Source: Streptomyces eurocidicus | Lineage (GTDB): Bacteria; Actinomycetota; Actinomycetes; Streptomycetales; Streptomycetaceae | Reading direction: 5' to 3' | Length of the DNA: 64,000 nt | NCBI RefSeq assembly: GCF_002891295.1 | Contig: NZ_LGUI01000008.1 | Coordinates: forward strand, 124,001 to 188,000 | Notes under the pieces: generated by a model | Databases searched by the model: none | What the model saw: the letters and a program-made list of their open reading frames with translations, nothing else | Told to the model about the DNA's origin: nothing | Shown: positions 35,922 through 45,452 of the stretch, piece after piece | Layout of the letters: the number at the start of each line of letters is the position of its first letter | Position numbering within the stretch: position 1 is the stretch's first letter | Translations under genes and position numbers: made by a program

Positions 35922-36320
35922 ATGACCATGACCGATCCGATCGCAGACATGCTGACGCGTCTGCGAAACGCTAACTCGGCATACCACGACTCCGTGTCGA
36001 TGCCGCACAGCAAGATCAAGTCGCACATCGCGGAGATCCTCCAGCAGGAGGGCTACATCACCGGCTGGAAGGTCGAGGACGCCGAGGTCGGCAAGTCCCT
36101 GACCCTCGAGCTGAAGTTCGGCCCGAACCGCGAGCGCTCGATCGCCGGCATCAAGCGTATTTCGAAGCCGGGCCTGCGGGTCTACGCAAAGTCCACCAAC
36201 CTGCCGAAGGTCCTCGGCGGCCTGGGCGTGGCGATCATCTCCACGTCCCACGGTCTCCTGACCGGCCAGCAGGCCAGCAAGAAGGGCGTGGGTGGGGAAG
36301 TCCTCGCCTACGTCTGGTAA
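35922..36320 (+). CDS. rpsH: 30S ribosomal protein S8
   Basis: A 132-residue S8. ATG 35922 ([19 protein letters not shown]) is chosen because it gives the family N-terminus; earlier in-frame starts only add a non-conserved leader. C-terminal [20 protein letters not shown] is standard. In E. coli S8 represses the spc operon. Confidence 0.97.
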   Translation: MTMTDPIADMLTRLRNANSAYHDSVSMPHSKIKSHIAEILQQEGYITGWKVEDAEVGKSLTLELKFGPNRERSIAGIKRISKPGLRVYAKSTNLPKVLGGLGVAIISTSHGLLTGQQASKKGVGGEVLAYVW

Positions 36321-36342
36321 CCAGGGAACGGAGGAATAGCCA

Positions 36343-36882
36343 ATGTCGCGTATTGGACGGCTGCCCATCCAGGTTCCCGCTGGTGTGGACGTCACCATCG
36401 ATGGCCGTACGGTGCACGTGAAGGGTCCCAAGGGCTCCCTCACGCACGCCGTTGCCGCGCCCATCGAGATCGCTAAGGCCGAGGACGGCACCCTTGTCGT
36501 CACTCGTCCGAACGACGAGCGTCAGAACAAGGCCCTGCACGGCCTGTCCCGCACGCTGGTGGCGAACATGATCACCGGCGTGACCGCGGGCTACAGCAAG
36601 GCTCTTGAGATCAGCGGTGTCGGTTACCGCGTCCAGGCGAAGGGCTCCAACCTGGAGTTCGCCCTGGGCTACAGCCACCCGATCCTGATCGAGGCCCCCG
36701 AGGGCATCACCTTCAAGGTGGAGTCCCCGACGAAGCTCAGCGTCGAGGGCATCGACAAGCAGAAGGTCGGCGAGGTCGCCGCCAACATCCGCAAGCTTCG
36801 CAAGCCCGACCCCTACAAGGCCAAGGGCGTGAAGTACGCGGGTGAGGTCATCCGCCGCAAGGTCGGAAAGGCGGGTAAGTAA
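36343..36882 (+). CDS. rplF: 50S ribosomal protein L6
   Basis: A 179-residue L6 ([20 protein letters not shown]) with two tandem beta domains and C-terminal [19 protein letters not shown]. It binds the sarcin-ricin region. Confidence 0.99.
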   Translation: MSRIGRLPIQVPAGVDVTIDGRTVHVKGPKGSLTHAVAAPIEIAKAEDGTLVVTRPNDERQNKALHGLSRTLVANMITGVTAGYSKALEISGVGYRVQAKGSNLEFALGYSHPILIEAPEGITFKVESPTKLSVEGIDKQKVGEVAANIRKLRKPDPYKAKGVKYAGEVIRRKVGKAGK

Positions 36883-36885
36883 GCC

Positions 36886-37269
36886 ATGGCATACGGTGTA
36901 AAGATCGCCAAGGGTGACGCGTACAAGCGCGCCGCCAAGCAGCGTCGCCACATCCGCATCCGCAAGAACGTGTCGGGTACGGCGGAGCGTCCGCGCCTCG
37001 TCGTGACGCGTTCGAACCGCAACATCGTTGCTCAGGTCATCGACGACCTCAAGGGTCACACCCTTGCGTCGGCGTCGACCCTGGACACCTCGATCCGCGG
37101 TGGCGAGGGCGACAAGTCCGCGCAGGCCAAGCAGGTCGGCGCGCTCGTCGCCGAGCGGGCGAAGGCTGCCGGCGTCGAGGCCGTCGTGTTCGACCGCGGT
37201 GGCAACCAGTACGCCGGGCGCATTGCCGCTCTGGCGGACGCCGCCCGCGAAGCCGGGCTGAAGTTCTAA
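36886..37269 (+). CDS. rplR: 50S ribosomal protein L18
   Basis: A 127-residue L18 ([20 protein letters not shown]) with [20 protein letters not shown] and [19 protein letters not shown]. 5S rRNA-binding protein, 3 nt after rplF. Confidence 0.98.
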   Translation: MAYGVKIAKGDAYKRAAKQRRHIRIRKNVSGTAERPRLVVTRSNRNIVAQVIDDLKGHTLASASTLDTSIRGGEGDKSAQAKQVGALVAERAKAAGVEAVVFDRGGNQYAGRIAALADAAREAGLKF

Positions 37270-37314
37270 GCCCCGGTTCCGGAGCTAGCGGACGTAACAG
37301 AGAGAGGTAATCCA

Positions 37315-37917
37315 ATGGCTGGACCCCAGCGCCGCGGAAGCGGTGCCGGTGGCGGCGAGCGGCGGGACCGGAAGGGTCGCGACGGTGGCGCTGCCGCCGA
37401 GAAGACCGCGTACGTTGAGCGCGTTGTCGCGATCAACCGCGTCGCCAAGGTTGTCAAGGGTGGTCGTCGTTTCAGCTTCACCGCGCTGGTCGTGGTGGGC
37501 GACGGTGACGGCACCGTAGGTGTCGGTTACGGCAAGGCCAAGGAAGTTCCCGCGGCCATCGCCAAGGGCGTCGAAGAGGCCAAGAAGAGCTTCTTCAAGG
37601 TCCCGCGTATCCAGGGCACCATCCCCCACCCGATCCAGGGTGAGGAAGCGGCGGGCGTCGTCCTGCTCAAGCCCGCGTCCCCCGGTACCGGTGTTATCGC
37701 CGGTGGCCCGGTCCGCGCGGTCCTCGAGTGCGCCGGCGTTCACGACATCCTGTCGAAGTCGCTCGGTTCGTCGAACCCGATCAACATCGTGCACGCCACG
37801 GTGGCAGCGCTCAAGGGGCTTCAGCGTCCCGAGGAGATCGCCGCCCGTCGTGGTCTGCCGCTGGAGGACGTCGCCCCCGCCGCTCTGCTGCGGGCGCGTG
37901 CAGGGGCGGGTGCGTAA
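37315..37917 (+). CDS. rpsE: 30S ribosomal protein S5
   Basis: A 200-residue S5. N-terminal Gly/Arg/Asp-rich segment (residues 1-25), dsRBD-like domain with [23 protein letters not shown], the spectinomycin-loop region being wild type, and [20 protein letters not shown]. Its TAA overlaps the rpmD ATG. Confidence 0.98.
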   Translation: MAGPQRRGSGAGGGERRDRKGRDGGAAAEKTAYVERVVAINRVAKVVKGGRRFSFTALVVVGDGDGTVGVGYGKAKEVPAAIAKGVEEAKKSFFKVPRIQGTIPHPIQGEEAAGVVLLKPASPGTGVIAGGPVRAVLECAGVHDILSKSLGSSNPINIVHATVAALKGLQRPEEIAARRGLPLEDVAPAALLRARAGAGA

Positions 37918-38099
37918 TGGCTCGCCTCAAGGTCACGCAGGTCAAGTCCTACATCGGTAGCAAGCAGAACCACCGCGACACCCTGCGTTCGCTCGGGCTC
38001 AAGCGCCTGAACGACGTGGTTGTCAAGGAGGACCGTCCCGAGATCCGCGGCATGGTGCAGACCGTCCGCCACCTCGTGACGGTTGAGGAGGTCGACTGA
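37917..38099 (+). CDS. rpmD: 50S ribosomal protein L30
   Basis: A 60-residue L30 ([20 protein letters not shown]) with [23 protein letters not shown] overlap with rpsE, 1 nt before rplO. Confidence 0.97.
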   Translation: MARLKVTQVKSYIGSKQNHRDTLRSLGLKRLNDVVVKEDRPEIRGMVQTVRHLVTVEEVD

Positions 38100-38100
38100 C

Positions 38101-38556
38101 ATGGCGGAGCAGAACCCGCTGAAGGTCCACAACCTCCGGCCCGCCCCGGGCGCCAAGACCGCCAAGACCCGTGTGGGTCGTGGTGAGGCGTCCAAGGGTA
38201 AGACCGCCGGTCGTGGTACCAAGGGCACCAAGGCCCGTTACCAGGTTCCGGAGCGCTTCGAGGGTGGGCAGATGCCCCTCCACATGCGTCTCCCGAAGCT
38301 CAAGGGCTTCAAGAACCCGTTCCGTACCGAGTTCCAGGTTGTGAACCTGGACAAGCTGGCCGCGCTCTACCCGCAGGGTGGCGAGGTCACGGTGGCCGAC
38401 CTGGTCGCCAAGGGTGCGGTTCGTAAGAACCAGCTCGTCAAGGTCCTGGGCCAGGGCGAGATCTCCGTGGCGCTGCAGGTTTCGGTTGACGCCGTCTCCG
38501 GCTCCGCCAAGGAGAAGATCGTTGCCGCTGGCGGCACGGTCACCGAGCTCGTCTGA
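38101..38556 (+). CDS. rplO: 50S ribosomal protein L15
   Basis: A 151-residue L15. ATG 38101 ([19 protein letters not shown]) directly follows the rpmD stop. The Gly-rich rRNA-binding extension contains [14 protein letters not shown] and [15 protein letters not shown] strong hairpin follows before secY. Confidence 0.98.
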   Translation: MAEQNPLKVHNLRPAPGAKTAKTRVGRGEASKGKTAGRGTKGTKARYQVPERFEGGQMPLHMRLPKLKGFKNPFRTEFQVVNLDKLAALYPQGGEVTVADLVAKGAVRKNQLVKVLGQGEISVALQVSVDAVSGSAKEKIVAAGGTVTELV

Positions 38557-38572
38557 GCTCTTTGAACCGACG

Positions 38573-38604
38573 ACCGGGGATGTCCCAAAAGGGGCATCCC
38601 CGGT
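38573..38604 (+). terminator. Terminator after rplO
   Basis: ACCGGGGATGTCCC (38573-38586) pairs with GGGGCATCCCCGGT (38591-38604), AAAA loop. It sits 16 nt after the rplO stop and divides the ribosomal genes from secY-adk. Confidence 0.8.
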
Positions 38605-38657
38605 TGGTCGTTCCTAGGGGGGCACGGTCGCCGGTAAGGTGGCGTGCACTGTTAACC

Positions 38658-38686
38658 TCCGCACGGGCCCTGTCCGTGCGGATTTT
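38658..38686 (+). terminator. Second hairpin with T run upstream of secY
   Basis: TCCGCACGG (38658-38666) pairs with CCGTGCGGA (38674-38682) and is followed by TTTT. It lies about 70 nt before the secY start, so it may act as an attenuator of a secY-specific transcript; TAAGGT near 38635 and TTGACT at 38685-38690 are promoter-like fragments, but I cannot assemble a complete promoter. Confidence 0.5.
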
Positions 38687-38758
38687 GACTGATATGTATT
38701 CGTCGATCCTCAAGACCGTCACCTCTCGCGTCTCTGCGTGAGAGGCGCAGGAGGCACC

Positions 38759-40072
38759 GTGCTCACCGCGTTCGCCCGAGCGTTCAAGACGCCCGACCTG
38801 CGCAAGAAGCTGCTGTTCACGCTCGGCATCATGGTGCTCTTCCGGCTCGGTGCTCATGTACCGGTCCCGGGTGTTGACTACCAGAACGTCCAGACGTGCA
38901 TGGATCAGGCCAAGAGTGGTCTGGGCCTCTTCGGCCTCGTGAACATGTTCAGCGGCGGTGCGCTGCTGCAGATCACGATCTTCGCGCTCGGGATCATGCC
39001 CTACATCACGGCGAGCATCATCCTCCAGCTGCTCACCGTCGTCATCCCACGGCTGGAAGCCCTCAAGAAGGAGGGACAGTCGGGCCAGGCGAAGATCACG
39101 CAGTACACGCGTTATCTGACCGTCGCGCTCGCCATCCTCCAGGGCACCGGCCTGGTGGCCACCGCCCGTAGCGGCGCCCTCTTCGGCAACTGCACGGTCG
39201 GCAACCAGATCGTCCCCAACCAGTCGATCTTCACCACCGCCACCATGGTCATCACGATGACCGCGGGTACCGCGCTGATCATGTGGCTCGGTGAGCTCAT
39301 CACCGACCGCGGCATCGGCAACGGCATGTCGATCCTGATGTTCACGTCCATCGCCGCGGGCTTCCCCAGCGGCCTGTGGGGCATCAAGCTCCAGGGCAAG
39401 CTGATGGGCGGCTGGCTGGAGTTCGCGCTGGTCATCATCTGCGGTCTGGCCATGGTCGCGCTGGTGGTCTTCGTGGAGCAGGCCCAGCGGCGGATCCCGG
39501 TGCAGTACGCCAAGCGCATGATCGGCCGCCGTTCCTACGGCGGTACGTCGACCTACATCCCGCTCAAGGTCAACCAGGCGGGCGTGATCCCGGTCATCTT
39601 CGCCTCGTCGCTGCTCTACATCCCGGCGCTGCTCGTCCAGTTCACCGGCTCCAAGGCCGGCTGGGCGAACTGGGTCAACGCCAACCTCGTCAAGGGTGAC
39701 CACCCGATCTACATGGTCACCTACTTCCTGCTGATCGTCTTCTTCGCCTTCTTCTATGTCGCCATCTCCTTCAACCCCGAAGAAGTTGCCGACAACATGA
39801 AGAAGTATGGTGGGTTCATTCCGGGCATCCGGGCCGGTCGTCCCACCGCGGAGTACCTGAGCTACGTGCTGAACCGCATCACGTGGCCGGGGTCTCTCTA
39901 CCTGGGGCTGATCGCCCTGGTGCCCACCGTGGCACTGGTCACACTCAACGCGAACCAGAACTTCCCGTTCGGGGGAACCAGCATCCTGATCATCGTGGGT
40001 GTCGGTCTGGAGACTGTGAAGCAGATCGAGAGCCAGCTTCAGCAGCGCAACTACGAAGGGTTCCTCCGCTGA
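38759..40072 (+). CDS. secY: Preprotein translocase subunit SecY
   Basis: A 437-residue, ten-span channel protein. GTG 38759 is chosen (AGGAGG 6 nt upstream; MLTAFARAFKTPDLRKKLLF). It contains the plug region after the first span and the cytoplasmic loop GRRSYGGTSTYIPLKVNQAG. It forms SecYEG with the SecE encoded at 8619. Its TGA overlaps the adk ATG. Confidence 0.97.
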   Translation: MLTAFARAFKTPDLRKKLLFTLGIMVLFRLGAHVPVPGVDYQNVQTCMDQAKSGLGLFGLVNMFSGGALLQITIFALGIMPYITASIILQLLTVVIPRLEALKKEGQSGQAKITQYTRYLTVALAILQGTGLVATARSGALFGNCTVGNQIVPNQSIFTTATMVITMTAGTALIMWLGELITDRGIGNGMSILMFTSIAAGFPSGLWGIKLQGKLMGGWLEFALVIICGLAMVALVVFVEQAQRRIPVQYAKRMIGRRSYGGTSTYIPLKVNQAGVIPVIFASSLLYIPALLVQFTGSKAGWANWVNANLVKGDHPIYMVTYFLLIVFFAFFYVAISFNPEEVADNMKKYGGFIPGIRAGRPTAEYLSYVLNRITWPGSLYLGLIALVPTVALVTLNANQNFPFGGTSILIIVGVGLETVKQIESQLQQRNYEGFLR

Positions 40073-40731
40073 TGCGAATCGTCCTCGTCGGACCTCCCGG
40101 CGCCGGCAAGGGTACGCAGGCCGCGTACCTCGCCAAGAACCTCGCGATCCCGCACATCTCGACGGGCGACCTCTTCCGGGCGAACATCAGCCAGGGCACG
40201 CCGCTCGGTCAGAAGGCGCAGGAGTACATGCGCGCCGGTCAGCTGGTGCCGGACGAGGTCACCATCGGCATGGCCAAGGACCGCATGCAGCAGGAGGACG
40301 CCGCCGGCGGCTTCCTGCTGGACGGCTTCCCGCGCAACCTGGCCCAGGCCGAGGCGCTGGACGCGATCCTCAAGGCCGACGGCCAGCGCCTCGACGGCGT
40401 CCTGGACCTGGAGGTCCCGGAGGACGAGGTGGTCAAGCGGATCGCCGGTCGCCGGATGTGCCGCAAGGACAGCGGCCACATCTTCCACGTGATCTACAAC
40501 CCGCCGAAGACCGAGGGCGTCTGCGACGCCTGCGGCGGCGAGCTGTACCAGCGCGAGGACGACAGCGAGGACACCGTCCGCAAGCGCCTCGAGGTCTACC
40601 ACAGCGAGACCGAGCCGATCATCGACTACTACAAGGCCCAGGGCCTCGTGGTGACGATCTCCGCGCTCGGCAAGGTCGGCGAGGTCACGGAGCGCGCGAT
40701 GGCCGCGCTGGAGCGCGAGAGCGCCTCCTGA
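40072..40731 (+). CDS. adk: Adenylate kinase (LID with incomplete zinc set)
   Basis: A 219-residue adenylate kinase that interconverts ATP, AMP and ADP. The P-loop is GPPGAGKGT (residues 8-16). The AMP site includes DGFPRNLAQAE. The LID is of the long type: the zinc pattern CxxC...CxxC appears as C130-R-K-D133 and C151-D-A-C154, so Asp replaces one cysteine. Coupled to secY through TGATG, the conserved order secY-adk-map. Confidence 0.97.
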   Translation: MRIVLVGPPGAGKGTQAAYLAKNLAIPHISTGDLFRANISQGTPLGQKAQEYMRAGQLVPDEVTIGMAKDRMQQEDAAGGFLLDGFPRNLAQAEALDAILKADGQRLDGVLDLEVPEDEVVKRIAGRRMCRKDSGHIFHVIYNPPKTEGVCDACGGELYQREDDSEDTVRKRLEVYHSETEPIIDYYKAQGLVVTISALGKVGEVTERAMAALERESAS

Positions 40732-40753
40732 CCGCCTGATCGACGGCTTCTCC

Positions 40754-40787
40754 ACGGCCGCGGTGCCCCTCGGGGTACCGCGGCCGT
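40754..40787 (+). terminator. Terminator after adk
   Basis: A 16-bp stem (40754-40769 with 40772-40787) containing one G-T wobble. Between it and map lies a GC-rich stretch (about 40800-40925) of repeated CAGCGG/GGGCCGG units without a gene. Confidence 0.8.
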
Positions 40788-40951
40788 AGTGTTGGTGGTC
40801 GAACAGCAAGCAGCGGCAGCGGCAGCGCCACCTGGGGCCGGAGCGGCCCGGGCGGGCCGGAGCGGCCACCGCGGTCACAGGGGCCGCAGGGGCCGCCGCG
40901 GTACGAAGCGGACGCGCGCGGCACCGTCGCGATACCAAGGAAGGCGCCCAT

Positions 40952-41788
40952 ATGGTCGAGATCAAGACCCCGGACCAGATCGCGAAGATGCGCGAGGCGG
41001 GGCTGGTCGTCGCCGCCATCCACGCGGCCACCCGTGCGGCGGCCGTGCCGGGGGCCACCACCAAGGATCTGGACGAGGTCGCCCGCAAGGTGCTGGCCGA
41101 GCACGGCGCGAAGTCGAACTTCCTCGGGTACGGCGGCTTCCCCGCCACGATCTGCACCTCGGTGAACGAGGTCGTGGTCCACGGCATCCCGGACACCAGG
41201 ACCGTCCTCAAGGACGGCGACATCATCTCCATCGACGCCGGCGCGATCGTGGACGGCTGGCACGGCGACGCGGCCTTCACGGCCTTCGTGGGCACCGGTC
41301 ACGCCCCGGAGCTGATCGAGCTCTCCCGGGTGACCGAGGAGTCGATGTGGGCCGGCATCGCCGCCGTGAAGAACGGCAACCGCCTGGTGGACATCTCCAA
41401 GGCCATCGAGGGCTACATCCGCCGCCAGCCCCGCCCGGCGTCGGGGAAGTACGGGATCATCGAGGACTACGGCGGGCACGGCATCGGCTCCGAGATGCAC
41501 ATGGACCCGCACCTGCTGAACTACGTCTCGCGCAAGCGCGGCAAGGGCCCCAAGCTGATCCCCGGCTTCTGCATCGCGATCGAGCCCATGGTCAGCCTCG
41601 GCACGGCGCGCACGCATGTGCTGGCCGACGACTGGACGGTCCTCACGGACGACAAGACCTGGTCCTCGCACTGGGAGCACTCGGTCGCCCTGACCGAGGA
41701 GGGCCCGCTGGTCCTGACCGCGGTGGACGGCGGCAAGGCGAAGCTGGCCGAGTACGGCGTGACGGCGGCGCCGGACCCGCTGGCCTGA
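40952..41788 (+). CDS. map: Methionine aminopeptidase (type I)
   Basis: A 278-residue aminopeptidase that removes initiator methionine. The five metal ligands are visible: Asp95 (IDAG), Asp106 (HGDAAFT), His176 (GGHGIG), Glu211 (IEPM) and Glu242 (HWEHS). The N-terminus matches the short bacterial type without the zinc-finger extension. Own ribosome site AAGGAAGG. Located between adk and infA, as is typical. Confidence 0.98.
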   Translation: MVEIKTPDQIAKMREAGLVVAAIHAATRAAAVPGATTKDLDEVARKVLAEHGAKSNFLGYGGFPATICTSVNEVVVHGIPDTRTVLKDGDIISIDAGAIVDGWHGDAAFTAFVGTGHAPELIELSRVTEESMWAGIAAVKNGNRLVDISKAIEGYIRRQPRPASGKYGIIEDYGGHGIGSEMHMDPHLLNYVSRKRGKGPKLIPGFCIAIEPMVSLGTARTHVLADDWTVLTDDKTWSSHWEHSVALTEEGPLVLTAVDGGKAKLAEYGVTAAPDPLA

Positions 41789-41963
41789 TCCTCGGCCCAG
41801 CCCCCGGGCCCGGTCCCAGGCCCTGGCCGCCGACCCGCCGGACGGAGTCCGGCGCAGCCGGCCGAAGCTTGTGAGGCGCCCCGGCGCCGAGCCCGCGAGG
41901 GTGGTGTCGGGGGGAGCGGCCCGCTGGCGTAAGGATCAACGCGGCTGGGCAGTCACCCCTGGA

Positions 41964-41993
41964 TTAGTCTTTCGGGTTGCCCTGACGTAGACT
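41964..41993 (+). promoter_or_regulatory. infA promoter
   Basis: TTAGTC (41964-41969), 18-nt spacer, TAGACT (41988-41993), 115 nt before infA. The rest of the 319-nt gap after map is GC-rich, with no gene; direct CAGCAGCTT/CAGCTTGTCAG repeats occur just before the start. Confidence 0.5.
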
Positions 41994-42107
41994 GACGCGT
42001 CGGCTCTCGTGTATCCGCATGCCCGCTTGTCAGCAGCTTTACAGCAGCTTGTCAGTGGGCCGCACAGCACGAGAGTTGATCAAGGTAGCCGATTCGAAAG
42101 GCGAAGC

Positions 42108-42329
42108 GTGGCCAAGAAGCAAGGTGCCATCGAGATCGAGGGCACCGTGATCGAGTCTCTGCCGAACGCAATGTTCAAGGTGGAGCTCCAGAACGGTCAC
42201 AAGGTCCTCGCGCACATCAGCGGCAAGATGCGGATGCACTACATCCGCATCCTCCCGGATGACCGGGTCGTCGTGGAGCTGTCTCCCTACGACCTGACGC
42301 GTGGCCGGATCGTCTACCGCTACAAGTAG
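42108..42329 (+). CDS. infA: Translation initiation factor IF-1
   Basis: A 73-residue OB-fold protein starting at GTG 42108 ([20 protein letters not shown]). It contains [20 protein letters not shown] and ends GRIVYRYK. It binds the A site of 30S during initiation. The longer upstream frame is not part of the family. Confidence 0.98.
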   Translation: MAKKQGAIEIEGTVIESLPNAMFKVELQNGHKVLAHISGKMRMHYIRILPDDRVVVELSPYDLTRGRIVYRYK

Positions 42330-42391
42330 ATCTTGTCGACGCCCCTCGTTCCCGTGGGGTGACGGCACTGACCCGGAGAACCTGACATCCC

Positions 42392-42505
42392 ATGAAGGTC
42401 AAGCCGAGCGTCAAGAAGATCTGCGACAAGTGCAAGGTGATCCGCCGTCACGGCCGGGTCATGGTCATCTGCGACAACCTGCGCCACAAGCAGCGCCAGG
42501 GCTGA
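42392..42505 (+). CDS. rpmJ: 50S ribosomal protein L36
   Basis: A 37-residue L36 ([19 protein letters not shown]), with CDKC, Cys27 and the final HKQRQG forming the zinc-binding (C+) type. It lies between infA and rpsM, as in most bacteria. Too short for automatic ORF calling at usual cut-offs. Confidence 0.96.
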   Translation: MKVKPSVKKICDKCKVIRRHGRVMVICDNLRHKQRQG

Positions 42506-42679
42506 CGCAGGACCTGCACTCCGCAGTTCTTCGCGCGACGCGAGCAAAACGTACATACGCAGAACCCGTCCAGTCTCACTGGCGATACCTCCGGCGGGGG
42601 CCGGGGACCCGGAACGTACCTAGTACGGCGGCCGGGAAAGGTTCTGTGTCAGACCCCCGAGAACATCTGGAGCCATTGA

Positions 42680-43060
42680 ATGGCACGCGTTTCCGGTGTT
42701 GACATCCCGCGCGACAAGCGTGTGGAGGTTGCACTCACCTACGTCTTCGGTATCGGCCGCACCCAGTCGCAGGCGACTCTCGCCGCCACCGGTGTGAACC
42801 CGAACACCCGCGTTCGTGACCTTCCCGAAGAGGACCTGGTCAAGATCCGCGAGTACGTGGACGCCAACCTCAAGACCGAGGGTGACCTCCGTCGCGAGAT
42901 CCAGGCCGACATCCGCCGCAAGGTCGAGATCGGCTGCTACCAGGGTCTGCGTCACCGTCGTGGCCTGCCGGTCCACGGTCAGCGCACCAGCACGAACGCT
43001 CGTACCCGCAAGGGCCCGCGTCGCGCCATCGCCGGCAAGAAGAAGCCGGGCAAGAAGTAG
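42680..43060 (+). CDS. rpsM: 30S ribosomal protein S13
   Basis: A 126-residue S13 ([20 protein letters not shown]) with [11 protein letters not shown] and the basic C-terminal [14 protein letters not shown]. Head bridge and P-site tRNA contacts. Confidence 0.99.
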   Translation: MARVSGVDIPRDKRVEVALTYVFGIGRTQSQATLAATGVNPNTRVRDLPEEDLVKIREYVDANLKTEGDLRREIQADIRRKVEIGCYQGLRHRRGLPVHGQRTSTNARTRKGPRRAIAGKKKPGKK

Positions 43061-43163
43061 TCCTCAGCGGACGCTGCGGTGAACCGGGGGGCGACCCCCG
43101 AGGCCCGCATTCCAGCGGTCTTCGCTGTAGGACCGACCACCTCCCTCCATTCAGGAGTCAGAC

Positions 43164-43568
43164 ATGCCCCCCAAGGGACGTCAGGGCGCTGCCAAGAAGG
43201 TGCGCCGCAAGGAAAAGAAGAACGTCGCCCACGGGCACGCTCACATCAAGAGCACGTTCAACAACACCATCGTTTCGATCACGGACCCGTCCGGCAACGT
43301 GATCTCCTGGGCCTCCGCCGGCCACGTCGGCTTCAAGGGCTCGCGCAAGTCCACCCCCTTCGCCGCGCAGATGGCCGCCGAGTCGGCTGCCCGTCGCGCG
43401 CAGGAGCACGGCATGCGCAAGGTCGACGTCTTCGTCAAGGGTCCGGGTTCCGGTCGTGAGACCGCCATCCGTTCGCTGCAGGCGACCGGCCTCGAGGTTG
43501 GCTCCATCCAGGACGTCACCCCGACCCCGCACAACGGCTGCCGTCCCCCGAAGCGCCGCCGCGTCTGA
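43164..43568 (+). CDS. rpsK: 30S ribosomal protein S11
   Basis: A 134-residue S11 with [20 protein letters not shown] and C-terminal CRPPKRRRV. The N-terminal 20 residues are basic and ATG 43164 gives the actinobacterial start. A large hairpin separates it from rpoA; rpsD (S4) is not found here. Confidence 0.98.
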   Translation: MPPKGRQGAAKKVRRKEKKNVAHGHAHIKSTFNNTIVSITDPSGNVISWASAGHVGFKGSRKSTPFAAQMAAESAARRAQEHGMRKVDVFVKGPGSGRETAIRSLQATGLEVGSIQDVTPTPHNGCRPPKRRRV

Positions 43569-43620
43569 TCCGTCGGGCCGCGAGGCCCGCTGATCATCTT
43601 CGCGCCGCTTCGTACGGCAC

Positions 43621-43656
43621 ACGGGCGGTACGGCTCCTCGGGGCCGTATCGCCCGT
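43621..43656 (+). terminator. Terminator-like hairpin between rpsK and rpoA
   Basis: A 14-bp stem (43621-43634 with 43643-43656, one wobble), 52 nt after rpsK. Promoter-like TACCCTTGTAGTAC follows. It allows rpoA to be regulated apart from rpsM-rpsK. Confidence 0.7.
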
Positions 43657-43715
43657 ACCCTTGTAGTACCTCAGGGCATCAAATAGTGGGTGTCCATGAC
43701 TGAAGGATTCATCGC

Positions 43716-44738
43716 ATGCTGATCGCTCAGCGTCCCTCGCTGACCGAAGAGGTCGTCGACGAGTTCCGCTCCCGGTTCGTGATCGAGCCGCTGGAGCCGG
43801 GCTTCGGCTACACCCTCGGCAACTCCCTGCGTCGTACGCTCCTCTCCTCGATCCCGGGTGCGGCTGTCACGTCCATCCGCATCGACGGTGTCCTGCACGA
43901 GTTCACCACCGTGCCGGGCGTCAAGGAGGACGTCACCGACCTCATCCTGAACATCAAGCAGCTGGTCGTCTCCTCGGAGCACGACGAGCCGGTCGTGATG
44001 TACCTGCGCAAGCAGGGCCCGGGTCTGGTCACCGCCGCCGACATCGCCCCGCCGGCCGGCGTCGAGGTGCACAACCCCGACCTGGTCCTGGCGACCCTGA
44101 ACGCCAAGGGCAAGCTGGAGATGGAGCTGACCGTCGAGCGCGGTCGCGGCTACGTCTCCGCCGTCCAGAACAAGCAGGTGGGCCAGGAGATCGGCCGTAT
44201 CCCGGTCGACTCCATCTACTCGCCGGTTCTCAAGGTCACCTACAAGGTCGAGGCGACCCGAGTCGAGCAGCGCACCGACTTCGACAAGCTGATCGTCGAC
44301 GTCGAGACCAAGCAGGCCATGCGCCCGCGCGACGCCATGGCGTCCGCCGGTAAGACCCTGGTCGAGCTGTTCGGTCTGGCCCGCGAGCTCAACATCGACG
44401 CCGAGGGCATCGACATGGGCCCGTCCCCGACGGACGCCGCCCTGGCCGCCGACCTGGCGCTGCCGATCGAGGAGCTCGAGCTCACCGTTCGGTCGTACAA
44501 CTGCCTCAAGCGCGAGGGCATCCACTCCGTGGGTGAGCTCGTCGCCCGCTCCGAGGCCGACCTGCTCGACATCCGCAACTTCGGTGCGAAGTCGATCGAC
44601 GAGGTCAAGGCGAAGCTGGCCGGCATGGGCCTGGCCCTCAAGGACAGCCCGCCCGGATTCGACCCGACCGCCGCCGCGGACGCCTTTGGCGCCGACGACG
44701 ACGCGGACGCGGGTTTTGTGGAGACCGAGCAGTACTAA
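43716..44738 (+). CDS. rpoA: DNA-directed RNA polymerase alpha subunit
   Basis: A 340-residue alpha subunit. The N-terminal dimerisation domain includes [17 protein letters not shown] and the C-terminal domain (about 250-320) contains [20 protein letters not shown] with the 265-type UP-element determinant region. An acidic tail ends it. Assembly platform for RpoB and RpoC. Confidence 0.99.
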   Translation: MLIAQRPSLTEEVVDEFRSRFVIEPLEPGFGYTLGNSLRRTLLSSIPGAAVTSIRIDGVLHEFTTVPGVKEDVTDLILNIKQLVVSSEHDEPVVMYLRKQGPGLVTAADIAPPAGVEVHNPDLVLATLNAKGKLEMELTVERGRGYVSAVQNKQVGQEIGRIPVDSIYSPVLKVTYKVEATRVEQRTDFDKLIVDVETKQAMRPRDAMASAGKTLVELFGLARELNIDAEGIDMGPSPTDAALAADLALPIEELELTVRSYNCLKREGIHSVGELVARSEADLLDIRNFGAKSIDEVKAKLAGMGLALKDSPPGFDPTAAADAFGADDDADAGFVETEQY

Positions 44739-44783
44739 GAGCTCGGGCCGTTACGGCCTGATCTTGGCTGCGGGTCCGGCTTC

Positions 44784-44822
44784 GGCTGGTCGCGCAGTTC
44801 CCCGCGCCCCTCACGGGGCGTG
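44784..44822. repeat. Dispersed GC-rich repeat between rpoA and rplQ
   Basis: The block beginning GGCTGGTCGCGCAGTTCC and ending in the small CGCCCC/GGGGCG hairpin (loop TCAC) is, as I recall it, a common intergenic repeat in streptomycetes. Only one copy lies in this window, so its repetitive nature cannot be shown here. Confidence 0.4.
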
Positions 44823-44902
44823 GGTCTTCGACGGGCAACCGCCCGCTCGGATACTGACTCCGGTACCTGATACGGCCGGGGCAGACACCTAGGAGAAACA
44901 CC

Positions 44903-45367
44903 ATGCCGCGTCCCACCAAGGGTGCCCGTCTGGGCGGCGGTGCCGCGCACGAGAAGCTGATGCTGGCGAACCTCGCCAAGTCGCTCTTCGAGCACGGCCG
45001 CATCACGACCACCGAGGCCAAGGCCCGTCGCCTTCGTCCGGTCGCCGAGCGTCTGATCACCAAGGCGAAGAAGGGCGACATCCACAACCGTCGCCAGGTG
45101 CTGCAGACGATCACGGACAAGGGCATCGTTCACGTGCTCTTCACCGAGATCGCCCCGCGCTTCGCCGAGCGTCCGGGTGGCTACACCCGTATCACCAAGA
45201 TCGGCAACCGTCGTGGCGACAACGCCCCGATGGCCGTGATCGAGCTCGTCGAGGGCGAGATCGCCAAGAAGGCGACCGTCGCCGAGGCCGAGGCCGCCAC
45301 CAAGCGTGCGGTCAAGGAGTCCGAGGCTGCCGCCGAGGCTCCGGCCGAGGAGTCCAAGGACGCCTGA
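44903..45367 (+). CDS. rplQ: 50S ribosomal protein L17
   Basis: A 154-residue L17 ([20 protein letters not shown]) with [20 protein letters not shown]. After about residue 118 it has an Ala/Glu/Lys-rich acidic tail ([20 protein letters not shown]) not found in E. coli. Last ribosomal gene of the alpha operon. Confidence 0.98.
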   Translation: MPRPTKGARLGGGAAHEKLMLANLAKSLFEHGRITTTEAKARRLRPVAERLITKAKKGDIHNRRQVLQTITDKGIVHVLFTEIAPRFAERPGGYTRITKIGNRRGDNAPMAVIELVEGEIAKKATVAEAEAATKRAVKESEAAAEAPAEESKDA

Positions 45368-45386
45368 CGCATCTGATGCGTGCAGT

Positions 45387-45425
45387 GGACGGGCCCGTTC
45401 CCTCATCGGGGGAGCGGGCCCGTCC
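45387..45425 (+). terminator. Terminator after rplQ
   Basis: GGACGGGCCCG (45387-45397) pairs with CGGGCCCGTCC (45415-45425), 20 nt past the rplQ stop and 28 nt before truA, so truA may need its own promoter. Confidence 0.75.
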
Positions 45426-45452
45426 CGCATTTTCTGAAAGAGGGAAAACGCG

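Noticed and set aside
40789-41874. A 361-residue plus-strand frame overlapping map
   Set aside because: It is out of frame with the intact map gene, begins in GC-rich repeats and contains no recognisable domain.
42009-42107. Extended N-terminus of infA from an upstream ATG
   Set aside because: IF-1 is consistently about 72-73 residues, and the upstream codons form no conserved sequence.
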